Both the position numbers and the translations under genes were made by a program. Positions 20,653 through 32,930 of a DNA stretch of 64,000 nucleotides are shown piece by piece. Where the stretch lies: assembly GCA_020881915.1 (NCBI GenBank), contig JAJFPB010000005.1:1426001-1490000 (forward strand), written 5' to 3'. Under the pieces are notes generated by a model. The model did no database searches and was not told where the DNA came from. It saw nothing but the letters and a program-made list of their open reading frames with translations. Origin of the DNA: Paramyrothecium sp. XJ0827. Lineage: Eukaryota; Ascomycota; Sordariomycetes; Hypocreales; Stachybotryaceae. The first letter of the stretch is position 1, and the number at the start of each line of letters is the position of its first letter.

Positions 20653-22375
20653 CTATCCAGCAACAAGGTCATCCCTTGATGCGATCTCCTCCTTCTTTTG
20701 CGCCGCCTCCTGGTCCTCGGGCTTCGCCTCCTGCAATGGCTGCCCTTCCGCAGGCGCCGGCGTGAGGGTGCGGCTCGTCGCCTCGCTGGTGGTGGCCGTC
20801 GCATCGACCGCTGCCGCCGCCGTCACTGGGGCCTGGCCGTTGCCGCCGAGGCCCTTCTCCTTGTCCTTCTTCTTCAGGCTGATGGCGCCCTTGGCCAGGG
20901 CCTCGCTCGGCAGCGGCCGGATGATGGGCTGCGCGACCCACCACGGCCGCTTGCACTTGCGGATTGTCCCGGCCGAGCTCTCGCCCTCCGGAAGCTCCTC
21001 GTTGGGCTCCGGGAGGCTGTTCAGCTCATCCTCGAAGCTCTTGCCGTCCGTTCGCTCGTACTCGATGAGGCCTTCGGCCACCTTCTTCTCAACCGCCGCC
21101 AGAACCCTTTCGTAGCCGTCGATGCCGTCGCGGCGGGCCTTCGCGAGCATGTCACGCACGTCTGTGTGCTTGGACACAAAGTGGCGAAGGAGGTGGAATA
21201 GGTGTGGCTGTGTCGCCGAAAAGTTGGGTGAGTTCTCGGGTTTCTTGTCTCCCTCGCGCTTCACCTTCTTCCTTGCTGGTTCCTCCGCCTCAGTGGATTC
21301 ACCCTCGGTCATCCAAGCCACATCGTCCCCAGGCATGAACAGCGGTCGTCGAACGGGCGGCTCCTGTCCAATCGCATACCTGTGCAAGATGTCCAAATAT
21401 CGCCGTGTCACAGCGTCGACCCTCCACCCAGACCTCCCATCCTTACCCACCCAGAATTCTCTCTCGTGTTCTCCAATGGGAGGGGGCTTTGCGAATATGC
21501 CCGGATCGCTCAAGTTTCCTTCGGCGCTCATTACTCCATCTGCCCCTGTCGCCTCGAGGCATCTCTCGAGGTCGCCCTCTTGAAGGATATTTCCGTTTGC
21601 GAATATCACAGTCTCTGATGGGAGGCTGTCTCGCAGAAACTTGATCATCTTCCAATCCGCGATTCCGGTCAAGTGACCTTTCTGTTCTCTCCGTCGGCCG
21701 TGGACGGTCAGGATGGATGCGCCCGCCCGCAGCACGTTCTGCGCATACTCCAGAGTCTTCTCCTTCGTCTCCAGTATGCGGATCTTGGCTGTAACGGGTA
21801 TCGATAGTTCTTTGTGGAGGATATTGATGAGGCGGAAAATAAGGTCCTGGTCTTCCTGAAGGAAGGCCCCGTAACGGCCCTTCCTCGCAATACCCTGTGG
21901 GCAGCCGAGGTTCAGGTCAACGGCATCGCAATAAGGAGCAACCTCTTTCGCGGCGGCAAGAAGGGTCTGAGGATCGTTTGCGCAGAATTGGACAAACAGC
22001 GGTCTGTCGAGCGCCGGATTGCCGTCGAGCCATGGTTCCGACGTGCCTGGGCGCACGGCCTGGAAATGCGCCTTTCGGTATTTCTCCTCTTGTGCGAACA
22101 GACGGGCGTGAAGCATCGGAGTGTAAGCGAGCATTTTCGACTTCTCTTCGGGTGTGAGGAACGAGCGGGAGAGCAGACGCCATGCCTAGTAATGGTCGTT
22201 GTTCAGTACACAAGTCAAATCGCGGATGTGGAAGGGGGCGGCGCACGAATTCTGACTGGTCTACCATCGGGGCCACGACGAACTTGGGACTCCCGATGCT
22301 TTCGTAGAAGGCTCTACCATGGAGCTTCGCCGCGGTAGAGCCTTGTTCGTGGATTCCAGTAGCTGTTGTCGTCAT
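20653..22375 (-). CDS. DUS1: tRNA-dihydrouridine(16/17) synthase
   Basis: Two minus-strand exons (22247-22375 and 20653-22185) encode 553 residues. The N-terminus holds the FMN-barrel start FVVAPMVDQSEFAWRLLSR, which is split by the intron after Phe43. The catalytic motif DLNLGCPQGIARKGRYGAFL has the conserved Cys near residue 138. The downstream motifs TAKIRI, VHGRRREQKG and VIFANGNI match the Dus family. The enzyme uses FMN and NADPH to reduce uridine in the tRNA D-loop. The C-terminal ~230 residues are a charged, Lys/Glu- and Ala-rich extension, which makes the protein longer than yeast Dus1 (about 420). The intron is GTGCGC...TAG. The best match is Dus1 rather than Dus2/3/4 because of the LGCPQ motif with GYGAFL-like loop. 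Confidence 0.92.
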
Positions 22376-23368
22376 TGTCGCAAGTTGAACGTTCCAAGGA
22401 CGTCTGGTGCAAAACTGCTTACACAAGGACACGGGCGCCCACGTCTGTCGCAGCCGGTCCCAGCGCATAAGTCCAAGCCCTCCTGTTCTTCAGAGGGATC
22501 TCAAGGCAGAAGATTCTGCCTACACAGGTAGGGGCAAGGCAGACGATCCCCTAAGCGATTGCGAATGGAGAACAGGAGCTGGTATGCGCGTGAGCTGCCG
22601 CGCTTCACCTGCGAAGGTACTTTGGGGGAAGGAAAAAAATCGGGCGCCGCGCTTATCGTGGGACTGATAACCATCCACAACCCCCCACCCTTGCAAGTGA
22701 CCCACTAACCTTAAGGGACCCTTCGGTCGGTTAACGTCCGACCTTGGCTGAGGTATTCGTACAGCTGAAAAGTCCCCCCCCTCTGAAGAACCCCTGTTAA
22801 GTACTGGCCTCTTGGAGGCAGGCAGAACAGCCGAGGCTGGACAGGTTCTCACCAAAACTACAAGGTGAGCAAGGCAAGCCACGCTGAAGACAACTTGAAG
22901 GCAGAGCTGAGGTGAAAACACCACATGTCATTCGGCAACTGTAGGTTCTGCGAGAAGGTTTTCTTCTTGCGTACGAGAACAACGTTATATTACTGGCACA
23001 CGACATAGGCCCCCGCAAAATATTGACAAGGAGAAGGAAATGTTTCTTTGTTGCAGCAGGTTGCTCAATATCCTCCACGATGTCTCTAACCAGACTGTAA
23101 TGCTCCAATGTCCCTAGTAATATTCCTCCTCCATCGACCCCCGTCAAGGAAATGCGAGAGACAAATACGACGCATGGTCTAGATGCCAAATAATGGGGGC
23201 GCGTATTGAGAGATGATAAATGCAAGAAAAATGAAAACGCCTTTGACACCTTACTATGCTGTCCCTCAACGCCTTGAATGACAAGTGTACACGAATACAA
23301 GATTCTAGGCCGAAAAGACCTTCGCTGCCAGAATGGAACAGCTAAGTATGCTATGGACGTAGCCGTCG
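22376..23368. other. Intergenic region
   Basis: Promoter of DUS1 and 3' flank of the Bni4-like gene. Open frames in this stretch run into the last intron and 3' flank of the Bni4-like gene and are not genes. Confidence 0.5.
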
Positions 23369-25858
23369 TCAGAAGAAGTGAGTGTAGATTTTGGAGTTTT
23401 CGTGAACTTCCATTTCCTACAAGGCCAATGTTAGAATCCATCAGTCCGTCGTGATTGGGCCCAAGTACGCTTACCATCTTGAAAGTGTTGATCTCCTCCT
23501 TGATTTGCTGGGCCAGCATGGGCGTGAGGCGGTTGCAGGTTGCAATCTCGCCGCGACGGTCATACTCTTGGCTAGGCCAGGTATCGTGGAACACAAGTCG
23601 AGGTGAAAATGTAGCGTTGCGCTTGATGGTTCCCTGAGGAGTTGATGGCGCACTCTTGGTGTCCTGTCGGAGGCGAAGGGCGCTCATAAAGTAATCCTCG
23701 TTTCCGATAGCGATTGAGCCATTTCTGCGGTGGCTCTGCGTGTCATCATTCGGCGTACTGGGGGCACTCGAGTTTGGCGAGTCGGCAATGGCCGGCACCC
23801 CAGGTAAAACAAGCTCTGGCGAGCCTTCAGCAGCGCGCTTCGTTGGGCTTGAGGAGCCTGCGGATCAATGTTAGTCCAACTTTCCACCTTCCCCGGCTGG
23901 ATGCACACATACGTTTCAAGATACCCTTGCGGACGGCTGCGAGCACTTCGGCGCGCTCCTTGTCACCACCAACAATGCTCTTCCGCCCGCCGACACCATC
24001 TCCGTTGGCGCTGTCGCCATTCTCCTGCACCATTTCTGGCACCTGGCTAGCATCCATCGAGTTGCGCTCCAGATGCGGGAAGCTGGTCCCACCGTTGCCC
24101 GCTTGGGGATCGGCAGAGACGTTTACCCGTCGAGTCTCGGCCTCAACCGTAATCATTGACACCGTTGCCTGACTGGCCTCTGGAACCAAGGCCTCAGCCG
24201 CAGGAACCCCGATTACGGATTTCGGTCGGAACAGACCGACGAGTGAGCGCGTGCTTTTCTTCATGCCTCGTCCCATTTTGCGGATCATGATCGAGGCGGA
24301 CGATGCAGTCGACTGGATAGAGAGGTTGTCTGTGGAGCCGAAAAATCGACTGCCGTAGATATTGTTTCCAATACCTGCAGCCTCCTGGGCCTCTGCAATC
24401 CTTGCCTGTTCGGCATCGTATGCTTCTTCTGGAGTGGGGTCCTTGTGAAGCCTCGTCGTCTCAGGCTTGTCATTCGACTCTGCCTCATCACCGGCTTTGC
24501 GAAACTCAGCAGCGCTACCAAAGGAGAAGGCTCGGCGAAGTCGCGACGTCTTGCTCTTAGCCTTGCTTCCTTTTTGATTTATGGCGGCGAGGTGCTGAGC
24601 AGCTGGGGAGTTCAAGTTGGCATTTGAGCCTCCAGAGGACGCTGCCGGCGTGGTGGTGGCAGCACCCTCATCAGCCGAGCCGTTTGTCATCGCCATCGGC
24701 TTGGATAGTGGCGACGGGTTTTGGACACGTTTTGCAGCATCGGAGGATGATACCCGGGAGGGAATGTTGATCAACCTGGGTTGGTCAGGTTTCCCGGTAA
24801 TTTCGTCAGAGGTCGACAAAGAGGGGTTGCCTGTGGGGGCAGACACATTGCGGTTGGCAGCCTGTACAATAATCCTGGTTAGTACCGCAACACCACGGTT
24901 GTGATTGGGCAATGGGAAAGGGGAGGGAGAATCGCACCGACGAGGGCCGAGAGTGGCTGCTCCTGGTTGAAGTCAGGCTCTCAGAGCTGGGATTGCGAGA
25001 ATGCACAGGAATAACTCGCAGGGTTTTGCTGTCCAAATCGCGCGATTTGGCTGCTGGGTTGGGATCTTCTACTCTTGTCTTTTCCTGAATGACGGATCTG
25101 TCGGAAGAATTGTTACTGTTGATACTCTGTTGACGTGCTCGCTTGACATCCTCCATAGATGATTGATGATTAAGAGACATGTCGTCCATGGTCCTACCTG
25201 ATCCAGCAGCGTAAAGACTTGTGGGACGAGCGGCCAATACCGAACCAGAGTTGTTCTGACCGTATCCCATGCCGTGGGTGGGAGGGAGAGTAGATGACTG
25301 GGAGCGTGCATGTTGTGCTGATTGCGCACTTGACCTTCTATAACGCTCAGGAGTAGCCTTGGCTGTTGCACCCTGCGAAAGTGTGCCTTGGTTCAGGTAT
25401 GCGGAGTGTGGTCGTGGCGCCGGAGCAATGTTCCTCGCTTGGACAATAGCAGAGTCGTCCCGCGAGCCACTCTGTCCAACGCCCATGTGGTAAACATAGC
25501 CTTGATTCATCGGTTGAGACCGGCTGCGGTGAGCAAAGCTTGGGTCGAAAGCTTGAGCCATAGGAACCGCGGGTGATGAGTTGGTACGGTAAGTGCCATA
25601 CTGTGGCCATTGCATGCCTGAGTTCAAACTAGGCGTGCTGGTGAACGCATATGGCTGAACAGGAACAGTACTGCCGCGATATCCAGGTGTAGGTTGGTTG
25701 TGGTAAGGCGATCTCGGGGCTTGAGATGAGCCACCAACGAACTGGTGAGTTGGCTGAGGTTGAACAGGAGCCATCATGCTAGGGTTAGGCGTCGGTCGAG
25801 CCTGAAGCATTGTTGCCGTACCAGTCTGCTGAGGATAGGTTTGTACCAACGCAGCCAT
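23369..25858 (-). CDS. BNI4: Bni4-like cell-wall/septum scaffold
   Basis: Four minus-strand exons (24938-25858, 23913-24861, 23475-23857, 23369-23416) encode about 766 residues. Most of the protein is disordered and Ser/Pro/Gln-rich. A middle part has AFSFGSAAEF and the basic patch MIRKMGRGMKKSTRSLVGLF. The last ~65 residues are highly ordered in character: LVFHDTWPSQEYDRRGEIA, CNRLTPMLAQQIKEEINTFK, EMEVHENSKIYTHFF. This C-terminal block matches what I know of Bni4, which targets Glc7/PP1 and chitin synthase III (via Chs4) to the bud neck; in hyphae it should act at septa. The last exon is only 48 nt and is phase 0 with consensus splice sites (GTAAGC, TAG). The Bni4 assignment rests on the C-terminus only; the rest is too variable. 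Confidence 0.72.
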
Positions 25859-27012
25859 GCTTCTTCCCCCTGTGATATGAAAATCGACACGGTCGATCCG
25901 TCGAATCGTCTAGCACTCAAAGCAACGTCGCAATATATCGGGTCTGCTGCCGGTGTTATTGGGCGTTTGTAACGAAAAGTAGAGTCCTTTGCAAGCGAAT
26001 GGCCAGGAAACTGTCACTAATCCATCATTAGCATCTGGTTCATTACAAAACTGCAAGAGAGCTAGGCGATGATGGGAAAATTCTATGCGGAAGACAAGAG
26101 CGTTTGTGTAACGAGAGGCTGCGATGCTTTGTTGTAGTTCTTACCTTTTCTTCCAGCTAGGTCTGCTCGCAATTGCAATTCAGTGAGAAAAGAACTCGTG
26201 CAGATGCCCGCCGTTGGCTATAGTTCGAGAAAAGAAGGGTGGAGATGGGAAATCCGTCAGGGACAAAGGATGCCTGTGGAAGGGGTTTTCCAGTGGCCGC
26301 GCCGGGATTTGCCTCAAGTGTCACGATGAGGCAACTTTCAACTCTTTTACGAGTCGGATGCGAGACGTCAGACCAGAGTGCCAGATTGACACTGTAGATC
26401 CCAAGCTAATTAAAGCAAAGCATGTGGGAATTTTGCGTGTTCCGATCGATCTTGGGAGAGGATTGGAAGTCGGTGCGGACAGGTATTAAGTGCTGTTCCG
26501 AGATCGAAGACAGCAGCAGGAGCTTCGGAGGTGCAGAACGTCACTCCGAGAGGGAAGGATGAGATAGATGACACGAGATGGTGTGCAAGGCAGTGCAATG
26601 CAAGATGATGGGCAAGTCAAAGTGTGCAACGCAACGCTCGGGGGGGGAAGACGGCAAGGCAAGGGAGGTTCTAGTCGAGGGCTCGTGGTCGATCGTGGAC
26701 GGGGGAGAAAGGGGTTGACGAATGTTTCCTCGGCACCGCCGTTGCAGCGTAGCGAGTAAGCAGCACAAACGAAGGAAATAGAGGACAGGAAAGGGGATAG
26801 CAACTGGGACAGGCGGATGAAACGAAGAGAAGAGAAATGAACGCGCAGAAAATAATCCACGGGAGGATCCAGGAGTTGAGGATGGTCGGTGCCGGTGCTG
26901 GTTGCTGGCAGGAGAGGGCAGTGGAGGGAGAGCGAAGCAGATGGACTGACTGAGGCGGAATGGCCCCAGTCACTGCACTGGTCCGCGTAAAGATAGGGAC
27001 AGGTACATGTAC

Positions 27013-27042
27013 AGGTACCGGTACCGGCCCTTGTACCGGTAC
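27013..27042. repeat. GTACCG palindromic repeat
   Basis: GGTACCGGTACC (27014-27025) is a perfect palindrome and GTACCGGTAC follows at about 27033-27042, so the locus is a short array of self-complementary GTACCG units. Confidence 0.6.
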
Positions 27043-30000
27043 TGGCACTAGCACCGCAGTACCTTAGCTGGGCTCCTAGTTCTACACCTAAAGGAGCAAT
27101 GCAAGCCAGAAAAAAAAGTCCGGCCAAGCACCAAGAAGGGGGCTATGGGCGGGGAGTAACAGGGACTTCTTGGCTTCAAGATGCAGTCTGCACTATAGGT
27201 ATCGTCGAGGTTTTGCGACCGTCCTTCGTCAAAGCCTCGGAAATGTGCAACAAGACCTATCCTGAACGTCTCGTGGCGAAAGCAAAAGGCAGGTATTGGA
27301 GGCACGTGACAGGAATATACATACTGAAAGATTGGGGATTACAGGATAAACCATATAAGGTATGGCACCACCTTACACATCCCAATACTGTAAGGTATGC
27401 CTGGCCAACCGGCGGACAATCCTACACCCCGTCCATCTCGTATAGTTGCCTCAGGGCGGGGACGGCCTGCAGCACAGGTCAAGGTACAGTACTTGAGAGG
27501 CTTGTGTTGGCCAGGACATCCCCTTAGCGCAGTGTTCGGTCCCCGGCAAGCACTTGAAGCCTGTCTTTTAGGGGTACACTGAAGAAACCTCCACTAAGAC
27601 AAACCTTGCCCTGTTGCAAAAGCGCGCCTTGAGGAACTCACCTGCTTGCATCCATCCCATCCCGTCCGTCCCGCCCAGCAGCCGGGTGAGTTTTTTCGGC
27701 CAGAACGTCTTCGGATAGATACAGCCCTTGGACTAACCGTAATTCCAACTGCCTCAGACCTTGAGTTCTTTACATTATGCCACTTTCAAAATGTGGAGTA
27801 CATCGCTTCGAGACAGATTGAGATGAGCCTGGTCAATGCCCTTCATCTATTCGAGAGGAAAAAAATCGCCATTGGCATCCGTTCCCCGCCCTCTCATCCC
27901 CTTTTTTTTTTTCTCCCGCATTCCCTGCTCCATCTTTCGCCTTCAACTTTGGATATGCACAACGCGCGCCTGCAGCTGTGGGCAACAACAATCCGTTGAT
28001 GCGTCTGGGACCTGGGGCTGCCTATGATTGGGCGAAGAGTCGGCCATGGCATTGACCTATCTTGCGCTAAGCAAGGACCCCATGGCTATGGAGCGCCCGC
28101 GGTGGGGAGCAGACACGAAGGTAGAGTACATCCATGCCGTTCGTGGAAAGCCGATCAGAAGGCTAAACGCTCGTCTTGAACACGAACAATGGAAGCTTCC
28201 GCAGAGATGGAGGGACGGTGAAAGTCTTGTGGGAGGAGCTACGGGAGGCCGAAGCTTGTTGGTCTGGCGCCCACAATGCTTTGAGATGGTGGTTCGAGAT
28301 GATGTCGCTCATCCACATGTCCGTACAGGATCTATCTTGCAAGCAATTTCCAACGGGGACGACAACCCACATCCGCGAAAGCAGGATGCTGAACAACCAT
28401 TGGTGATGGATGCTGCGTGGATGCATGCAACAGATTGTTTTGCATGGTGCAGTAACATGGCGCCATCTACGGCCTGAACCAACCAGAAGTCTCCGGTACA
28501 TCGACGCAGCGAAAGTACAAATACAATGCGAAACCCTCTCATCACCCTCTCAACTGGACCACTGCAGTCTTGCATTTTGGATTGCAGCATGCAACTGCTT
28601 GTCATGGTCTATACCATGAGGAAAGACTTATGTAGTACTAAATAAATAAATAACACGGACACAAGACCATTGACGACACATGGAATTCTGTTGCTTTCGG
28701 ATGATAAAAATCCCTTGACGCCAATCCTCGACAGCGATATCAACATGGCTATGAACGTGGTGCAGTTACCTTATCCAAACTCATTCCCTCACAAGGAAGC
28801 CATGGACGGCAGTCCGGCGTTTCGTGCAAGTATTCATGCAAGTACTGTGCACCAACAGACCCTGCAATAAGACATGCCGCAGCCTTCAGCCAAAGGTTAC
28901 GACAGGACGCGGTTGAGGCTGTCTCTCCATGTTTCTCTCCAGCCGGTCGCAGCTGCGACCGAGGCACGGAATGCTGAGACCTTGTTCCAGGCAGTTTACT
29001 GTTGCTGCCACGGCTTCCTGGGAGCCCCTTGTTGTCGCTTGGCTTTCTGCCTTAACTAGGGCAACGGCGCCAAATTGTAGCAAATGCAGCACACGTTTGA
29101 GGCGACCGTCTGGCGCCGTCGCATCCTACCTTCCATACCTGGCCGGATGGGAGATCAAGGCCCTTTTATGCCCAAGTGCTTATTGCAATCAATTGCCTAC
29201 ATGCCTAATGAACGGCTGATAAGATTTAAAATTGCTTGGCGTCGGCTTTGGGGCAACCCTCCCCATCCTTCCCCTTTGCCCCTGATAAAAGTGTTCATTT
29301 GCCTGTAACGGGAAAGGTGGCCATGGTAGGTATGTTTTCCAGACCGCACTGGTACTTGAAGTCGACTTATTACGGAATCCCATGCAAAGTACCTTGTGGA
29401 GTACTAATCCGTCGCACGGGCCGATCGCTATTAGTGCCCATCCACCACAGAACGCCAATTCGCGTCGCCTCCCCCTACTTGAGCGGGATTATATTTAGAA
29501 AGGACCAACGAACCAGAACACTGTCTCATCATAATGACCGTCGCAAGCGTCGCTCAGTACGGATGATGGATGAACCGGATCATCGGCGCCAGTTTGTGTC
29601 CCTTTCCAAGCCTCAGAGACAGAGCCCTAGCTTGTTGCATAGACTATCATGGCTCAACCCGTTTCTTTCCCCTCACGGCAGGACCTCGACCGATTATCAG
29701 CCCGAGATAGGTCCATGGTCGTTTCCGTCAGCTACTGTTACTGCAGAGTGCGTTTGTTGGTGGAGCTAGATCGATCGGAATGTTGGGGACGAACGTCGCC
29801 CCTAGCGCCGAGCTACCACTCTGGCCTGCATGTTTGCAGCTCCAGGGGGACGCGTCGAGACCTACGTCACCACAGTATTCATTCCCCTGACTTTCCGAGA
29901 GCCGCTAGAGCCAACGGGGTGCAAGCCACGACCCTAAACCACAGTGACAATGATTGTCTCCGCAGCGCTTACTTCTGTGCACTGTGGTCTGGGGGACCGG

Positions 30001-31212
30001 TTAGCTCCAACACCTTAATGATAAAGTGTGTTCAAGTCGAGTTTTCACGTGAAGTCTGTGCGGGTATTCGCGGCCTGCCAAACTAAGGTAGTGGAGGAAC
30101 CGTAATACCGGTATATGCGCTCCCGAAATCGACCTCGTCGTGGGCACTTTTGACACATGCCACGGCCTAGTACCGATTTGTCAGACGTTGAGTTCACTAA
30201 GGTAGAGATGACCAAGGCCACGCCAAGTCAAGGCTGCCAAGCCGGGGAACTACAATGATCGAAGCAACTTACAAGTGGCCTCGTGAATGACAATTCTCAG
30301 ATCGTAATAAAAGGGCACAAAGTATGTCATTGGCTGCGGTGTTTCTAGCGAATTTTCGTTTTCATGAGCTTGAGCGGTTTTCTTGAATCGAACTAGTCTT
30401 GCTTACGCCAAACTCGGTGAGTGTGCGCCCCTGTCCGCACGTTTCCATGAGATAAGATGTGTAGGTGCAAACAGGAGTAAGTTGACGATTGGCGTACAAA
30501 AGAAACGGCAATGCTAGGTTGTCGTGCAAGTCCTCATGTCCTCGACAAATATCTTATTACCGTCGGGCATCGTCAGCACGTCCAAGGATATTTTCAGCTT
30601 GAATGATGAGGAAGTTGAGCATGACTCCCAAGTGGTGGGGTTGGAAGAATTGTTGACTATCTACACGGAGGCCCGCTTCCTCCGATAGGACGGGGCTGAA
30701 GAACTCCTATACCCACCGCTCTGTCGCCCCTCGATTCCTTTCCTGTTGTGGTAATAGTGGGAAACATGATGGTAGACAAATGACTGGTACGGACGTTGGC
30801 TGACATCTAGAAACGTTACAGTTATGCCATGGAACGTAGATGCCAGGAGCTTGGTCCTGTGTTCATGCTATCAAGTGATTTTATACTCACCGGATCCCAT
30901 CCACAGCGGCGGATTTTGGTACCCAATGGTCAAGTACCAAACCGGAAGGACACCTGTAAAAGATGACGTGTGGAAATAGCACGCTTATTCCCTAATGAAG
31001 CTTAGATACTGCATTCGCTGTTGAGTCCCTGTTAAATAGTAGAAGCCACGCTGAACCACAACCCTGGTCAATTTCACCATAATCTTATCTCATGTCAGCA
31101 TCAAGCTACGGCACGGGGCTTCCGTCCAAGACGGAAACCCGGCATTGTCCCTGTTCGTGCCGCCTGAACGTGGGAGAAGTGGAAACGTTCACATATTTTC
31201 ACGCTCTCACTT

Positions 31213-31711
31213 ATGGCACAGTTGAGCACGCCCAGATCATTCGCAATTTTGGTTAATTCGTTACTATTGTTTGCTTATACACAGATCACAATGAGCTCTA
31301 CGCAGAGCCTAATTGCCAGAAGCGTATACTTGCGGGAAGAAGGAAGACACTCGCAAAAACCCTGGTCTCACGCAGTGGGCGTTCCAGCATGGGAGTAAGC
31401 AGGTCCGGGCAGTTCCATCCGATGCTTTTAAGCTTAGAGGTAACCATGACTTTAACGATCCAACCGCAGCAGTGAGATGTTGTTGCGAGGGGGGCCCTTG
31501 CCGTGTCGCTTATCTGGCGAGTTGGAATTCCCAGTTTAAAGACTGTATTGCCAGGATTTCGGAGTCATGGGTTGAGCCTCGTGATGTGGATGCCTGTCAA
31601 CACCCTCGCTTCTTCCTCAGCCGCAACAGTAGTGCTGTCGCTTCCAAGCTCGCATTTGTAATCGTTGGCTCTATCTTTGCTGCAACGTATCGTCCTCAGT
31701 GCCTGGAGTAA
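31213..31711 (+). CDS. Doubtful small secreted Cys-rich protein
   Basis: Two possible exons (31213-31323 and 31376-31711) join in frame to 148 residues. The first ~30 residues look like a signal peptide (RSFAILVNSLLLFAYTQ). The second exon has a Cys-rich part (AVRCCCEGGPC, KDCIAR, DACQH) and ends in a hydrophobic stretch before PQCLE. I do not recognise the family. The proposed intron (GTATAC...CAG, 52 nt) has no good branch site, which weakens the model, and the two open frames could each be chance. It lies just upstream of the secreted carbonic anhydrase on the same strand. Confidence 0.25.
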
Positions 31712-31921
31712 AGCCAAGCCGCCCTTTGCCTGACTTCAATCAGAATACGCCTCACCGTTAGTTCTGACGATCCACTCTGCCACGACCAAATGAGGCAGGA
31801 ACACGAACAGGCGTCCCGATATGATTGGGCTGACGGGGCAGCCAGTGTGGCCGAAAGGAACAACATGCCTGCTGTCATGAACTTTTGAAAGGCCCTGGTT
31901 ATTTGGGACATGAAATCCATC

Positions 31922-31928
31922 TATAAAA
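31922..31928 (+). promoter_or_regulatory. TATA box of the carbonic anhydrase gene
   Basis: TATAAAA lies about 121 nt upstream of the start codon at 32049, a normal distance for a fungal TATA element with a leader of some 90 nt. Confidence 0.5.
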
Positions 31929-32048
31929 GATGCTCTGGTCTGCCGTTGATGAAGACTCTGGGCCAGAAGACAGAGTCAGCACTTTCGCACATCAACAGCC
32001 AACATTCAGCTTCTAGATTGAGTCCCTCAGACTTGCTGCTTAGACAAG

Positions 32049-32930
32049 ATGAAGTCCCTTCTTTTGCTCGGTTCCATTGCCTCCATGGCCCATGCCATGT
32101 GTGATCATGGCACAACTCTGAACCCTCGCAACAGCGCGAGTGCCAACCCCAGCTTCGGATACACCGGGCTCGCGGGACCACTCAACTGGCACAGTATCCC
32201 TTCGGCGCCGGGCACGAACAACTTGGATTGTGCTTTGGGTACCAACCAGTCGCCCATCGACATTCACCCTGGCCCTGTGAAGCCGATCGGAGGCCGGAAT
32301 CTCCAGCTCAGCATTCCCGCCTACGACCACGCTGAATTGGAGGACCTCATCACGACGCTCGAGGTTCCCCTCAATGGCACGTTGACCCTGAACAACCGTG
32401 TATACAGTCTCAGGCAGTTCCACTTTCACACCCCAAGCGAGCACCGCTGGAACGGCGAGCATTACGCGTTGGAAGTTCACTTCGTCTTTGAGTCCGGTAC
32501 GTCAAACATCACAGAAGGTTTATGATCCTTGATTTGAGCGACGGCTTGCTGACCGCACTTGATAGGCACATCACTCGCCGTTGTCGGTTTCTTCATCGAG
32601 ATTGCGGGCCCCAACGAGCAGCCTTTGCAGCTTCTGCAGAATGTATTCACCAATGTTGCACCGAAGACTCAGTTCCCGGTCTCGACTGGACCCCTGAACT
32701 TTCAGCTCCTCACCGACCACCTCCGATCATCATCGGTCTACCAGTACAGCGGGTCTCTAACGACTCCTCCGTGTGCTCAGGGAGTTGCCTGGAACGTTGT
32801 CGAGAAGCCAATTCTTATTGACGTGGCGACCTACAAAAAGGTCAAGCGCATCATGAAGTTCAACTCCAGGTACACTCAGAACACCCCTGGTCAGATCAAT
32901 CTTTTGGAAAATGCGCACAACACTCTGTAG
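32049..32930 (+). CDS. Secreted alpha-carbonic anhydrase
   Basis: Two exons (32049-32496 and 32566-32930) encode 270 residues. The first 16 residues form a signal peptide (MKSLLLLGSIASMAHA), so the enzyme should be secreted or wall-bound. The alpha-CA core follows: NQSPIDI, then LRQFHFHTPSEH with zinc ligands His125 and His127, and LEVHFVF with the third ligand His144. The 17-residue spacing of the third ligand is the bacterial/plant type. Later motifs are YQYSGSLTTPPCAQGVAW, the substrate-pocket loop. A Cys pair (about 61 and near the TTPPC) probably forms the conserved disulphide. The enzyme hydrates CO2 to bicarbonate and may set external pH. The intron is GTACGT...TAG and splits a Gly codon. 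Confidence 0.93.

Larger units (their letters stand above)
25859..32048. other. Gene-poor island (6.2 kb)
   Basis: Apart from one doubtful secreted-protein candidate at 31213-31711, I see no supportable gene. Candidate frames at 26486-27127, 28028-28477, 29236-29769 and 29649-30086 overlap others and lack domain character. The stretch near 27013-27042 is a GTACCG repeat with the perfect palindrome GGTACCGGTACC. The first ~1.2 kb is probably the promoter and long leader of the Bni4-like gene. A TATAAAA box for the carbonic anhydrase lies at 31922-31928. Confidence 0.45.

Noticed and set aside
26486..27127. 213-codon minus-strand frame
   Set aside because: Its sequence is Ser/Pro/Thr/Cys-rich low complexity over GTACCG and other repeats.
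28028..28477. 149-codon plus-strand frame
   Set aside because: Nothing recognisable; two other long frames overlap it on both strands.
29236..30086. Overlapping plus-strand frames, including MAQPVSFPSRQDLDRLSARD at 29649 and a short frame at 29830-29937
   Set aside because: Some stretches look protein-like and might be remnants, but no exon chain or family could be built.
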